DNA of 64,000 nt from an uncultured Polaribacter sp. (lineage in GTDB: Bacteria; Bacteroidota; Bacteroidia; Flavobacteriales; Flavobacteriaceae): positions 682,001 through 746,000 of the forward strand of contig CANMHT010000001.1 of the NCBI GenBank assembly GCA_947497755.1. Direction: 5' to 3'. The notes beneath the pieces are model-generated. The model worked only from the letters and a program-made list of their open reading frames with translations. It did not search any database and was not told the origin of the DNA. Positions 51,516 through 63,200 of this stretch are shown here, in pieces. Made by a program: the position numbers and the translations under genes. Position 1 is the first letter of the stretch. Each line of letters opens with the position of its first letter.

Positions 51516-54500
51516 TGTATTATTTTTATTCTTAACATTTCATTTAACAGCACAAGTAACAATTGTAGTTGATGAATTACCAACGGAAACTCCTAAAAAC
51601 GTTCCAATATTCATATCAGGAAATTTTGAAGGTTGGTCTGGTGGTAAAAAAGAATACCAATTAGAACAAAAAGGCGCATCTTATATGATAAGCCTGCCTA
51701 ATCTTTCTAAAACAATCCTATTTAAATTTACTCAAGGTTCTTGGAAAACAGTAGAATGTGCACAAGACGGGACAAGTATTGATAATAGAAGTTATAAGTT
51801 TAATAAAGCCAATGACACCTTAAGAGTTAAGATCGCTGGTTGGGACCATTTAGCAAGTACAGGAAAAAAATCAACAGCTACTAAAAATGTAAAACTTGTA
51901 TCTGAAACATTTGAAATACCACAGTTACAGAGAAAGCGTAAGGTTCAAATATATTTGCCGCCAGGTTATAATAAGTCAAAAGAAGCGTATCCTGTAATTT
52001 ATATGCACGATGGGCAAAATCTTTTTGATAATGAAACTTCTTTTTCTGGTGAATGGGGAGTAGATGAAACTCTGAATAAATTGTATGAAGAACACAATTT
52101 AAAATTGATTGTTGTTGCTATTGACAATGGTGGTTCAAAACGTTTGGACGAATATTCTCCATGGAAAAACAGCAAATATGGAGGAGGAGAAGGAAATGCT
52201 TATTTGTCATTTATTACCCAAACCTTAAAACCATATATCGATACCAATTATAAAACGTTAAAGGATAAAAAAAATACAGCAATAATAGGTAGCTCAATGG
52301 GAGGATTAATTTCTCATTATGCTGCATTAAAATATCCTACAGTTTTTGGAAAAATAGGAGTGTATTCTCCAGCTTTTTGGTTTGCTCCACAAATTTTTGA
52401 TTACTCTAAAAGCAAGGCAAATTTAAAAGATACTAAAATGTATTTTCTAGCAGGAGGAAAAGAAGGTAGTAATACGACTCGTAATGAAATTAGCCAAACG
52501 GTTAAAGATATGCATACAATGGAGCATGTTTTAAAAGAGCATGGTTTTGTATCAAACAATATTAAAAGTAAGGTTGTTCCTAAAGGAAAACATAACGAAG
52601 AATTATGGAGAAATAATTTTGAAGAAACAATTCAATGGCTGTTTAAAAGCTACTTAAAACCGAGAAAGTTTATCAAGGCTATTAATGCAAATAATCAATT
52701 AAAAATAAAAGTTTCTGACGGAACATATTCGATACAGTTTTATGATGCTGCAATTGTAGAAACTTCATTTCTTCCTTCAGATCAAGAAGATCAACAAAGA
52801 AAACCATCGCATGCAGTAGTATTAGATAAAGCTTACAACAAAATAAATTTTACAGAAAATGATGAAGAAATACTTTTTAAGACCAACGAATTATCTGTTA
52901 AAATAACAAAGCAACCGTTTGCTATTTCTTATTGGTATAAAGGAAAAGAATTGATCTCAGAAAAAAATGGTTATCAAAGAAATGATGATTTTGAAACTCT
53001 TCAATTTGAGCTAAATTCAACCGAAGTATTATATGGTAGTGGAGCAAGAGCTTTGGGAATGAATAGAAGAGGAAATCGTTTACGTTTGTATAATAGAGCA
53101 CATTATGGTTATGAAGAAAAATCTAGTTTAATGAATTTTACCATGCCATTGGTACTTTCTTCAAAACAATATGCAATTCATTTTGACAATGCGCCAATCG
53201 GATATTTAGATTTAGATAGTAAGAAAAATAATACATTAACTTACGAAACTATTTCAGGAAGAAAAACCTATCAGGTAATCGCTGGTAATTCTTGGTTAGA
53301 TTTATTAGATAATTATACGCATTTAACGGGTAAACAACCGATGTTGCCACGTTGGGCATTAGGTAATTTTTCTAGTCGTTTTGGTTACCATTCACAACGA
53401 GAAACGGCATATACGATCCAAAAGTTTAAAGAAGAACAAATCCCTGTTGATGCAGTTATTTTAGACTTGTTTTGGTTTGGAAAAGACGTACAGGGAACAA
53501 TGGGGAATTTAGAAGTTTATAAAGATTCTTTCCCTGATATGAAAAAAATGGTTAGCGACTTTAAAAAGCAAGGCGTAAAAACAATTTTAATTACTGAGCC
53601 ATTTGTATTATCGACCTCAAAAAAATGGAAAGAAGCTGTTCAAAAAGACATTCTAGCTAAAGATTCTGTTGGTAAGCCAGCACAGTTTGATTTTTATTTT
53701 GGAAATACAGGAATTATAGATATTCATAAACCAACAGGAAAAAGTTGGTTTTGGAATATTTATAAAGAGATTAAAAATTTAGGAGTTGCAGGTTTTTGGG
53801 GGGATCTAGGTGAACCAGAAATGCATCCTTCTTGGGTACAACATGCAACAGGTTCTGCCAATGAAATTCATAATATTTACGGACATGATTGGGCTGGTTT
53901 AATTTACAAAGGTTATCAAAAAGAATATGCAAATGAACGTCCATTTATTTTGATGAGAGCTGGATATTCTGGTTCTCAGAGATTTGGAATGGTTCCTTGG
54001 TCTGGAGATGTTAATAGATCTTGGGGAGGTTTGCAAAGTCAACCAGAGATTTCATTACAAATGGGTATTCAAGGGATGGCTTATATGCATTCAGATTTAG
54101 GAGGTTTTGCTGGAGCAAACTTAAACGACGAATTGTATGTTAGATGGTTGCAATATGGTGTATTTCAACCAATTTTTAGACCTCATGCACAAGAAGAAGT
54201 TCCTAGTGAGCCCGTATTTCGTTCAGATAAAGCAAAACGTTTGGCAAAAACAGCTATTGAGTTAAGATATGGTTTATTGCCCTATAATTATCAGTTGGTT
54301 TTTGAAAACAATCAATCTGCTAAACCATTAATGCGCCCATTGTTTTTTGAGGATGCTACTTTAAAAACAATAGCAACTTCGTATTTATGGGGGAATGATT
54401 TTTTAATTAGTCCAGTTTTATCTTCTAAAATCAAAAAGCAACAAGTACATTTTCCAAATAACACGGTTTGGTTCGATTTTTATTCTGATAAAAGAATTGC

Positions 54501-54975
54501 AAATACTTCTCTTGTAGAAGTTAATCTTATAGAAGAATCAATTCCAACTTTTGTAAGAGCGGGAGCATTCATTCCGTTAGCAAAACCAATACAAACTACA
54601 GATAATTACAACTTCAATACATTAGATATTCATTATTATCATGATGAAACAGTAAAAACGAGTAAACGTCATTTCTATAATGATGATGGACTTACTGCGA
54701 ATGCTTACGAGAAAGGAATGTATGAATTGTTAAGTATCGAAAGTAAATACAAAAACAACCAATTGGTATTACACTTTAGTAATGAAATTGGAAAACAATT
54801 TTTTCCTAGAAAAAAGAAATACATGATTGTTATTCACAATATTTTGAATGCACCTAAACAAGTTTTTATAGGAAAAAAGAAGGTAAAAATTCAATGGAAT
54901 GCTGTTGCTAAAACATTAAAAATACCATTTAAATGGAATACCAAAAAAGCGAAAAACATCACTATAAAATTATAA
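51493..54975 (+). CDS. Trimodular protein: CBM20/48-like N-terminus, esterase-D-like alpha/beta hydrolase, GH31 alpha-glucosidase
   Basis: 1160 aa; IFISGNFEGWSGGKKEY; VQIYLPPGYNKS...VIYMHDGQNLFD...IIGSSMGGLISHYAAL; ILDLFWFGKDVQG...GFWGDLGEPEMHP...GDVNRSWGGLQSQP. Confidence 0.9.
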   Translation: MIVKKRISVLFLFLTFHLTAQVTIVVDELPTETPKNVPIFISGNFEGWSGGKKEYQLEQKGASYMISLPNLSKTILFKFTQGSWKTVECAQDGTSIDNRSYKFNKANDTLRVKIAGWDHLASTGKKSTATKNVKLVSETFEIPQLQRKRKVQIYLPPGYNKSKEAYPVIYMHDGQNLFDNETSFSGEWGVDETLNKLYEEHNLKLIVVAIDNGGSKRLDEYSPWKNSKYGGGEGNAYLSFITQTLKPYIDTNYKTLKDKKNTAIIGSSMGGLISHYAALKYPTVFGKIGVYSPAFWFAPQIFDYSKSKANLKDTKMYFLAGGKEGSNTTRNEISQTVKDMHTMEHVLKEHGFVSNNIKSKVVPKGKHNEELWRNNFEETIQWLFKSYLKPRKFIKAINANNQLKIKVSDGTYSIQFYDAAIVETSFLPSDQEDQQRKPSHAVVLDKAYNKINFTENDEEILFKTNELSVKITKQPFAISYWYKGKELISEKNGYQRNDDFETLQFELNSTEVLYGSGARALGMNRRGNRLRLYNRAHYGYEEKSSLMNFTMPLVLSSKQYAIHFDNAPIGYLDLDSKKNNTLTYETISGRKTYQVIAGNSWLDLLDNYTHLTGKQPMLPRWALGNFSSRFGYHSQRETAYTIQKFKEEQIPVDAVILDLFWFGKDVQGTMGNLEVYKDSFPDMKKMVSDFKKQGVKTILITEPFVLSTSKKWKEAVQKDILAKDSVGKPAQFDFYFGNTGIIDIHKPTGKSWFWNIYKEIKNLGVAGFWGDLGEPEMHPSWVQHATGSANEIHNIYGHDWAGLIYKGYQKEYANERPFILMRAGYSGSQRFGMVPWSGDVNRSWGGLQSQPEISLQMGIQGMAYMHSDLGGFAGANLNDELYVRWLQYGVFQPIFRPHAQEEVPSEPVFRSDKAKRLAKTAIELRYGLLPYNYQLVFENNQSAKPLMRPLFFEDATLKTIATSYLWGNDFLISPVLSSKIKKQQVHFPNNTVWFDFYSDKRIANTSLVEVNLIEESIPTFVRAGAFIPLAKPIQTTDNYNFNTLDIHYYHDETVKTSKRHFYNDDGLTANAYEKGMYELLSIESKYKNNQLVLHFSNEIGKQFFPRKKKYMIVIHNILNAPKQVFIGKKKVKIQWNAVAKTLKIPFKWNTKKAKNITIKL

Positions 54976-54977
54976 GA

Positions 54978-56630
54978 ATGAAAAAAGTTATCGTGGCTTT
55001 TATTGCCGTATTAAGTATTGTAAGTTGTAAAGAGTCTAAGAAGGTTGCGATTAAATCATCTGTGCCTTTTGTATGGAATAATGCTACTGTGTATTTTTTA
55101 TTGACTGATCGTTTTAATAATGGAGATACTACTAATGATATTCAGTTTGAAAGAACTCAAAAAACAGGAAAACTTAGAGGTTTTGAAGGCGGAGATATCA
55201 AAGGAATTACTCAAAAGATAAAAGAGGGATACTTTGATAAGCTTGGGGTAAATGCTATTTGGATGACTCCCATCGTAGAACAAATTCATGGAGGTACAGA
55301 TGAAGGTACTGGATTAACGTATGGTTTTCATGGATATTGGACTAAAGATTGGACAAAAATTGATCCAAATTATGGAACCAAAAAAGATTTAAAAGAGTTG
55401 GTTGCTACAGCGCATAAACATGGGATTAGAATTTTATTAGATGCCGTGATTAATCATACAGGTCCAGTAACAAAAAAAGATCCTGTTTGGCCAAGTGAGT
55501 GGGTTAGAACAAGTCCACAATGCACCTATAATTCTTATAAAAATACCATTACTTGTACGTTGGTTAAAAACTTACCAGATATAAAGACAGAGAGTAATGA
55601 AGCTGTTGAATTGCCAAAGCAATTAATTGAAAAATGGAAATCTGAAGGTAGATATGAAGAAGAAAAAGCTGAGTTAGATGCATTTTTTAAGAGAACGGGA
55701 TACCCTAGAGCACCTAGATTTTACATTATCAAATGGCTAACAGATTATATTACAGAATTCGGAATTGATGGTTATAGAGTGGATACTGTAAAGCATACCG
55801 AAGAAAATGTATGGCAAGAGTTTAGAACAGAGTGTGATTATGCTTTTACACAGTGGAAAGCCAACAATCCTGATTTAGTTATGGATGCAAATGATTTCTA
55901 TTTAACTGGAGAAGTTTATGGCTATGGAATCAGTGGAGGTAAGTATTATAATTTTGGTGACAAAGCAGTAAACTATTTTGATAAATCATTTAACAGTTTA
56001 ATCAATTTTGAATTTAAATGGAATGCCAAGCAATTGTCTAACGAAGATATGCATACTAAGTACGATAGTATTTTAAAACATAATTTAAAAGATTATGGTG
56101 TTTTAAACTATTTAAGTTCACATGATGACGGACAGCCTTTTGACCCAGCAAGAAAGCAGATAAAAGAAACAGCTAATCGTTTATTATTAGGTTTGGGAGC
56201 TTCTCAAATTTATTATGGAGATGAATCTGCTCGTTCTTTAATTATTGAAGGAACAGTTGGAGATGCAACTTTACGATCATTTATGAATTGGAATGAGATT
56301 ACTAATGATAAAGAGACAAAAGATGTACTTTCTTATTGGCAAAAATTAGGACAGTTTAGAAAGAATCATCCAGCAGTTGGAGCAGGAAAACATCAAATCT
56401 TATCTAAAGAGCCTTATGTGTTTTCTAGAACTTTTATACAAGAAGATTATCAAGATAAAGTAGTAATTGGTTTAGACTTAAAAGCAAATGAAGTTTCTGT
56501 AGGATCAGTATTTAAAGAAGGCGAAACTATAAGAGATGCTTACTCAAATACACTTTTAAAAGTTAAAAATGGAAAAGTAAAAGTACTAAGTAATCAGTCA
56601 ATTTTATTATTAGAAAAACATAACAATTAA
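54978..56630 (+). CDS. GH13 alpha-amylase family lipoprotein
   Basis: Start adjusted from 54933 to MKKVIVAFIAVLSIVSCKES; TVYFLLTDRFNNGD, ILLDAVINHTGP, DGYRVDTVKHTE, YLSSHDDGQP. Confidence 0.92.
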   Translation: MKKVIVAFIAVLSIVSCKESKKVAIKSSVPFVWNNATVYFLLTDRFNNGDTTNDIQFERTQKTGKLRGFEGGDIKGITQKIKEGYFDKLGVNAIWMTPIVEQIHGGTDEGTGLTYGFHGYWTKDWTKIDPNYGTKKDLKELVATAHKHGIRILLDAVINHTGPVTKKDPVWPSEWVRTSPQCTYNSYKNTITCTLVKNLPDIKTESNEAVELPKQLIEKWKSEGRYEEEKAELDAFFKRTGYPRAPRFYIIKWLTDYITEFGIDGYRVDTVKHTEENVWQEFRTECDYAFTQWKANNPDLVMDANDFYLTGEVYGYGISGGKYYNFGDKAVNYFDKSFNSLINFEFKWNAKQLSNEDMHTKYDSILKHNLKDYGVLNYLSSHDDGQPFDPARKQIKETANRLLLGLGASQIYYGDESARSLIIEGTVGDATLRSFMNWNEITNDKETKDVLSYWQKLGQFRKNHPAVGAGKHQILSKEPYVFSRTFIQEDYQDKVVIGLDLKANEVSVGSVFKEGETIRDAYSNTLLKVKNGKVKVLSNQSILLLEKHNN

Positions 56631-56638
56631 ATCAAAAT

Positions 56639-58756
56639 ATGAAAAAAATCTCCCTTTTGTTGATGAGTATTTTGGCATTTTATTCATGTCAGAAAGAAGA
56701 AGTTAAAACGATATCCTCTCCAAATAATAATTTAAAAGTAGAAGTTGGATTAGGGCAAAACAAAGCTCCGTTTTATATTGTAAAGAAAGAAAATGAAGTA
56801 GTAGTTGATACCTCTTATTTAGGATTTGAGTTTAAAAATGCTCCTGCATTAAAAAACAATTTACGTATAGTAAGCGTAGAAACAGCATCTTTTGATAATG
56901 TTTGGGAAATGCCTTGGGGAGAACAAGAAAAAGTAATTAATAACTATAATGAGTTAAGAGTAAACTTACAAGAAACTGCAACACCTAATCGTAAATTCTC
57001 TGTTGTCTTTAAAGTGTATGATGATGGTTTAGGTTTCCGTTATGAGTTTCCAAAGCAAGAAAATCTTAAAGAAGTATTTATTACAGAAGAGCAAACAGCA
57101 TTTAATTTGACAGAAGATTATAAAACCTTTTGGATTCCAGGAGATTGGGATATTTATGAGCATTTGTATAATACCACACCTTTATCAAAAATTGATGCTT
57201 TATCGAAAAGAAACCATAGTAATTTAGCGCAAACAAGTATTCCGAATAATGCTGTAAATACTCCTGTGACTATGGTCGGAAAAAATGGCTTGCATTTAAG
57301 TTTTCATGAAGCTGCTTTAGTAGATTATTCTGGAATGACTTTAGGAGTTGATACTAACAACTTTAATCTAAAAAGTATATTAGTAGGCTCAGATAATAAA
57401 GATTATAAGGTACATAGAACTTTGCCATTTCATACACCTTGGAGAACGATTCAAGTTACCGATAATGCCCCAGATTTGATAAGTTCTAATTTGATAGTAA
57501 ACTTAAATGAACCGAATAAATTAGGAGATGTTTCTTGGTTTAAACCTATGAAATATACAGGAGTTTGGTGGGAAATGCATTTAGGAAGATCTTCTTGGGA
57601 TTATGGTATGACAAAAGACAAGAATGGAAATTGGGTTGATACAGGAAAAGCTCATGGAAGACATGGAGCTACTACTGCTAATGTGAAAAAATTTATTGAT
57701 TTTTCTGCCAAAAATAATATCAATGGAGTATTAGTTGAAGGATGGAATACAGGATGGGAGCATTGGATTGGTTTTGAAGATAGAGAAGGCGTATTTGATT
57801 TTGTTACTCCATATCCAGATTATGATATGGAAGAAGTAATTAAATATGGTAAAGAAAAAGGAGTGTCGATTATTATGCATCATGAAACATCTTCTGGAAC
57901 AGAAACCTATACAAAACAGCAAGATAAAGCCTTTGCTTTAATGAAAAAATACGGAATGCATTCTGTGAAAACAGGTTATGTTGGTAAAATTTTACCTAAA
58001 GGAGAATTTCATCACGGGCAATACATGGTAAACCATTATAATAATACTGTAGAGAAGGCTGCAAAATATCAAGTTGCTATAAATGCGCATGAGCCAATTA
58101 AACCTACTGGATTAAGAAGAACATATCCAAATACCATTTCTAGAGAAGGATTAAGAGGACAGGAATTTAATGCTTGGTCTTCAGATGGAGGAAATCCGCC
58201 AGAACATTTACCTATTGTTGCTTTTACAAGAATGTTGGCTGGTCCAATAGATTATACGCCTGGTATTTTTAATATCAAGTTTAATGAATACAAAAAGAAC
58301 AATCAAGTAAATACTACACTTGCTCAGCAATTGGCTTTGTATGTGGTAATTTATAGTCCAGTACAAATGGCTGCAGATTTGGTTGAGCATTACGAAGCAA
58401 ATCTAAAAGCACTGCAATTTATTAAAGAAGTAGGAGTAGACTGGAAACAAACCAAAGTATTGAATGGAGAAGTAGGAGATTATGTTACTATTGCTAGAGA
58501 AGAAAGAGGAACGGGAAATTGGTTTTTAGGAGCTATAACAGACGAAAATAGAAGAGACTTAGAGATCAATTTTTCTTTTTTAGAAGAAGGAGAAAGTTAT
58601 ACAGCAACAATCTATAAAGATGGAAAAAATGCTCATTGGGATAAGAACCCGTTAGATTTAGAAATAACAACATTAAAAGTAACTAATAAAACAACCATGA
58701 ACCTACACTTAGCTGCTGGAGGTGGAGTAGCAATAAGTATTTTAAAGAATAAATAA
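56639..58756 (+). CDS. GH97 alpha-glucosidase (SusB-like) lipoprotein
   Basis: 705 aa; lipobox FYSCQK; KYTGVWWEMHLGRSSWDYG, GVLVEGWNTGWEHW, AINAHEPIKPTGLRRTYPNTISREGLRGQEFNAW. Confidence 0.94.
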   Translation: MKKISLLLMSILAFYSCQKEEVKTISSPNNNLKVEVGLGQNKAPFYIVKKENEVVVDTSYLGFEFKNAPALKNNLRIVSVETASFDNVWEMPWGEQEKVINNYNELRVNLQETATPNRKFSVVFKVYDDGLGFRYEFPKQENLKEVFITEEQTAFNLTEDYKTFWIPGDWDIYEHLYNTTPLSKIDALSKRNHSNLAQTSIPNNAVNTPVTMVGKNGLHLSFHEAALVDYSGMTLGVDTNNFNLKSILVGSDNKDYKVHRTLPFHTPWRTIQVTDNAPDLISSNLIVNLNEPNKLGDVSWFKPMKYTGVWWEMHLGRSSWDYGMTKDKNGNWVDTGKAHGRHGATTANVKKFIDFSAKNNINGVLVEGWNTGWEHWIGFEDREGVFDFVTPYPDYDMEEVIKYGKEKGVSIIMHHETSSGTETYTKQQDKAFALMKKYGMHSVKTGYVGKILPKGEFHHGQYMVNHYNNTVEKAAKYQVAINAHEPIKPTGLRRTYPNTISREGLRGQEFNAWSSDGGNPPEHLPIVAFTRMLAGPIDYTPGIFNIKFNEYKKNNQVNTTLAQQLALYVVIYSPVQMAADLVEHYEANLKALQFIKEVGVDWKQTKVLNGEVGDYVTIAREERGTGNWFLGAITDENRRDLEINFSFLEEGESYTATIYKDGKNAHWDKNPLDLEITTLKVTNKTTMNLHLAAGGGVAISILKNK

Positions 58757-60166
58757 ATGATGAGAAAAATTTTAAGCGTATTTTTTATAGCAGCAATAAT
58801 GTTTGCTTGTAAGACAGAAAAAAAAGAACAACCAATATTAAAAGAAATTGCTCCCGTTTCTGATCAGATGATGGAAACAGCTGTGATTTATGAAGCAAAC
58901 ATTAGACAATATTCTAAAGAAGGTACTTTTGAGCAGTTTACGAAAGACATTCCGCAATTAAAAGAACTAGGAATTAAAGTAATTTGGTTAATGCCAATTT
59001 TTCCTATTTCTGAAACCAAAAGAAAAGCAACAGGAGGAGCTAATAGTAAGTTTGCTTCTGATTTCCCAAAAGAAGAACAAAGTAAGTATTTAGGAAGTTA
59101 TTATGCAGTTTCTGATTTTACAAAAATAAACCCAGAGTTTGGAACAATAAAAGACTTTAGAAAATTGGTAGAAACAGCTCATGAAAATGATATGTATGTT
59201 ATTTTAGATTGGGTGCCAAATCATACAGGTTGGGATCATACTTGGTTAAAAACGAATCCAGAATATTATACACAGAATGAAAAAGGTGAAGTTATTCATC
59301 CTAAGAATACAGATTGGACAGATGTTGCCGATTTGAATTATGATAACAAAGAATTGCGTAAAGCAATGGTAAACGATATGTTGTATTGGATAACTAAAGA
59401 AGGTGTAGATGGTTTTCGATGTGATGTAGCTGGCTCTGTACCAACTGATTTTTGGCAAGAAGCGATTCCAAAATTAAGAGCTAAAAAGGATCTTTTTATG
59501 TTAGCAGAAGCTTGGGAACCAGCTTTATTAGAAGATGGTTTATTTGATATGGCTTATGGTTGGGATAGACATCATACAATGAACCATATGGCAAAAGGAG
59601 AAAAAGCAGCAGTTTCTTGGGAGCAAAATTTTGCAAAGGATACAGCGCGTTATGTAGCAGACGATATACTAATGACCTTTGTAACCAATCATGATGAAAA
59701 CTCTTGGAATGGGACAATTAAAGAGCGTTTAGGAGATAGCTGGGAGGCAATGACCGCTTTAAGTTATTTAGCACCAGGAATGCCGTTGATTTATTCTGGA
59801 CAAGAATATGGATTAAGCCATCGATTAAAGTTTTTTGAGAAAGATGAGATTCCGCATACCAAAGGAAAAGAGTGGGAGTTATTAAAAAAACTAGCAGAAT
59901 TAAAAAGAACAAATATTGCTTTGCATGGGGGAAAAAAAGCAGCTTCATATAAAACATTATCCTTAGGAAATGATAATGTAGTAGGATTTAAAAGAGTTAA
60001 AGAAGGAAGTGAAGTTGTTTTTATCGCTAATTTTTCTAAAGAAGCGTCAACTATTAGTACTGTTTTAAAAGGAGAATATCTAGATTATCTAACAGGAAGA
60101 AAGATAGATATTAGTACGATTAAAAGCTTGAAATCTAATGAATATAAGATTTTGATAAAAAGTTAA
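58757..60166 (+). CDS. GH13 alpha-amylase family lipoprotein
   Basis: 469 aa; lipobox IMFACKT; MYVILDWVPNHTGWDH, DGFRCDVAGSVP, LMLAEAWE-like, FVTNHDENSW. Confidence 0.93.
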   Translation: MMRKILSVFFIAAIMFACKTEKKEQPILKEIAPVSDQMMETAVIYEANIRQYSKEGTFEQFTKDIPQLKELGIKVIWLMPIFPISETKRKATGGANSKFASDFPKEEQSKYLGSYYAVSDFTKINPEFGTIKDFRKLVETAHENDMYVILDWVPNHTGWDHTWLKTNPEYYTQNEKGEVIHPKNTDWTDVADLNYDNKELRKAMVNDMLYWITKEGVDGFRCDVAGSVPTDFWQEAIPKLRAKKDLFMLAEAWEPALLEDGLFDMAYGWDRHHTMNHMAKGEKAAVSWEQNFAKDTARYVADDILMTFVTNHDENSWNGTIKERLGDSWEAMTALSYLAPGMPLIYSGQEYGLSHRLKFFEKDEIPHTKGKEWELLKKLAELKRTNIALHGGKKAASYKTLSLGNDNVVGFKRVKEGSEVVFIANFSKEASTISTVLKGEYLDYLTGRKIDISTIKSLKSNEYKILIKS

Positions 60167-60182
60167 ACGAATTGTATTCCAT

Positions 60183-60216
60183 AAAAAAAGCGCTACAAAA
60201 ATGTAGCGCTTTTTTT
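60183..60216. terminator. Bidirectional terminator between convergent GH13 and T9SS protein genes
   Basis: AAAAAAAGCGCTACA-AAAA-TGTAGCGCTTTTTTT. Confidence 0.9.
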
Positions 60217-60237
60217 ATGAGTTAATTTACTTAAACG

Positions 60238-63200
60238 TTATTTAATAATTAGTTTCTTAGAAAGATTTCCTTTGTCAGAAGAAATTCTAATGATATATAC
60301 TGATGAAGGTAAATCATTTGTTTGTAATCTAGTTTCAAACGTTGTTTCTAAGTTTTTCCATTCATTAACTTTTTGACCTAATAAATTATACAATGCTACT
60401 TTTTTAATTTGCTGATTGTTATTGTTTTTGATAACAATTTCATTATTAGAACTATCAGTATAAACTAGTAGTTTGTTTAAAATATCTTCATCATCTACAC
60501 CTAAAGCAGAACCTCCAAAAATTAACACAAATCTATCTGCATAAGTTCCTTTTGGTAAGTTTAACTCTTTAGGATTGTCCATATTAAATATCTGACCAGT
60601 TAGTAAATCTACAAGATAAATTGTGTAACCATCCATGTTCTCTTTTTCATCAATCATTAAAGTTACAGGTTTATCAGAATCAATTACGATTCCTAAAGGA
60701 ATTTGTAACTGAGCATCTATTTTACCTACACCAGCAATTACTAAGTTTGATGATATTTGAGGGAAATTCCAATAAATATCAGTTGGTTGCAAATCAAATG
60801 TATTACTGTCAAAACCACTTTCATAATTAAATGTATTTCCTTCTTTAAAGTTGATACCTAATTGCCTGTGAATTTCGGCATTTGAAGTATTTGTATAATC
60901 AAAACCTAACTTAAAATTCGGAATAGCATTGGTTGTCTTTCCTTTAAAGAAAACATTGTCAGAACTATAAACTCTTTGAGAATTATCGAAAGTAAAAGTA
61001 CCTCCTTTATTTGCTGGTGCAGAAAGGAAGAATCCTTGACCAACAGCAATATATCTTGGAGGAGAGGTATAAGTTGCATCTCCTAAACCAGCTGTACCAT
61101 TAGTTACAGAATTAGCGGCAACACCCATGGCTTCGTTACGTTGAGAATATCCTCCAATATAACCATATTTACCATGACCTTCTACAACACCAGATGTTGT
61201 AGTTTCACCAGTATGTTCCCAGAAATATAATGTACCATCAATAACAGCACTATTATCTTGAATAAACTTTTGGGTATCTATAACACTTGGATAAGGATTA
61301 CCAACTAAAGAAGAAGTTCCAGGAGAAACAGTTTTTGTATATGTTCCATCATTTGGAGTACCAACAAAAGTATAATTTTGAGGAGCTCTACCTGTACTTT
61401 TCATAATAAACCCTTCTGCTACATTAATAGCGCCAGTTTCTCTTTTTTGAACCCAATCATTTCTAGTTGATCCATTAAAATAAGAGAATATCCAATAATT
61501 AGCAATTGTAATTGGATCTGTTGGAGCTCCATTATAAGAATTGGCAACAAAATTAATCTCTTTTGGAACAGAGTTTTCTGAAGTTGGAGTGGTACCATCT
61601 TTCATAACAGCAGCAACACTATAAGTTGTACTTCCTAAAGAAGGAACAACTGGAGATGTCCAATAATGATATCTATATACATTTGGAACGTTTGCTTTTT
61701 GATCTCTGTATATCTTACCATTACCTTGCACATTAGATAAACCAGTATGAGTTTGTACTAGTTGTGCATCTCCAATTAATCGAATTTCACCTTCAAGTAA
61801 GAAGTCTTCATCAAATTCAAGATAATGTCCATCATTGATAACCAATTTAGTATTTGGTTTTACCCAAACACATTCTACATTAGCATCATTAATTACAGAA
61901 GTATTGTTTAATGATGTTTCTGCATCAATAACTAGTACTTTATCTATATCTGCAGCAATAGTACTCGGTGCTTCACTAGCTCCAGCTCCTCCTCTCCAAG
62001 CTGCAGAGTCACCATTCCAGAAGATTCCATTAATTTCTGCATAGGTAAAATATTTTGTGCCATTAAAGTCATAATTAGCTACTAAATGATTTTGTCCGTT
62101 AATATTTACAGAGTTTAATGGTAAATGTTTTACGTTTGTTGTAAAAGTAGCATCATCGGCAACTTTTAAAACTTTAATAGTATTTGGTGTGTTTAATACT
62201 GAATTGATATTAAATGAACCAACGGTTGCTTCTGTTATTGCCACTTGAACAGTACCTACAGAACCAGTCTCTACAATTTTCCAAACTCTATCTAATTGAA
62301 TTTCTGGAGCACATAATAATGTCTTTGTAGTTGAATTGGTTAAGGCAGCATTATTATTACCCCAAACTAAGAAAGATTTATTAGTATCAATAGAACTACT
62401 ATTTGAAGCATTATTAGCTGCAATATTTCCTAATCCAATAGTTACTACAGCATCACTGTTTATTGACTTTGATTGCTTTTGAGTAAGTAGCATATTATCA
62501 TCTCTACCAATACCAGCAACATCATTATGATACGTACTATTAGCAGATTCATCCCAAACAACAGTTGTTAAATCTTCAAGTACATAATCTCCTTCAGCAA
62601 TAGCAGCATCATTATCGGTCATATCTAAAGTAATACCATATTTTAATGCTAAATATGATTGTATTTGTTGTTGTCTTGCGCTAGATGGTACAGAAGTATA
62701 TACCATAATTTCTGCAATTTGACCATTCATAAATGTACTACCGTTTAAACTTCCAATAAAAGCATCACCATTATCACCACCAAAGGTCCCAGTATTGTTA
62801 TTAGTAGCAAGTTCTAGTCCATCTCTATAAATGGTAGTTCTATTTCCAGATGGTGTTGCATTATTATTGTCATATCCAGCATTCCAAATGTTAAAAGTAC
62901 CATTAGAACTTCCATAAGTTGAAGTAAGAGTATTTCCGCCAGTACCAGGGTTGAAAGATAAATTACTTCCATCTGGAGCTACTAAAGAAATTACATTAGA
63001 ACCATCAACATTATGAGTAAATAAGTTGGCATCTGTTGAACCAGAAGTTCTTGTACCAACTCCATATACCCAAAGAGAAGCGTATGCATTGTTAGCTGTA
63101 TTACCAAAAATACCATTGCTAATTTGATAATCTTGATTTGTTCCATTTAATACTACAGTTGGATTAAAGTTTAATCCATTAGAATTGATTGTAGGAGAGT

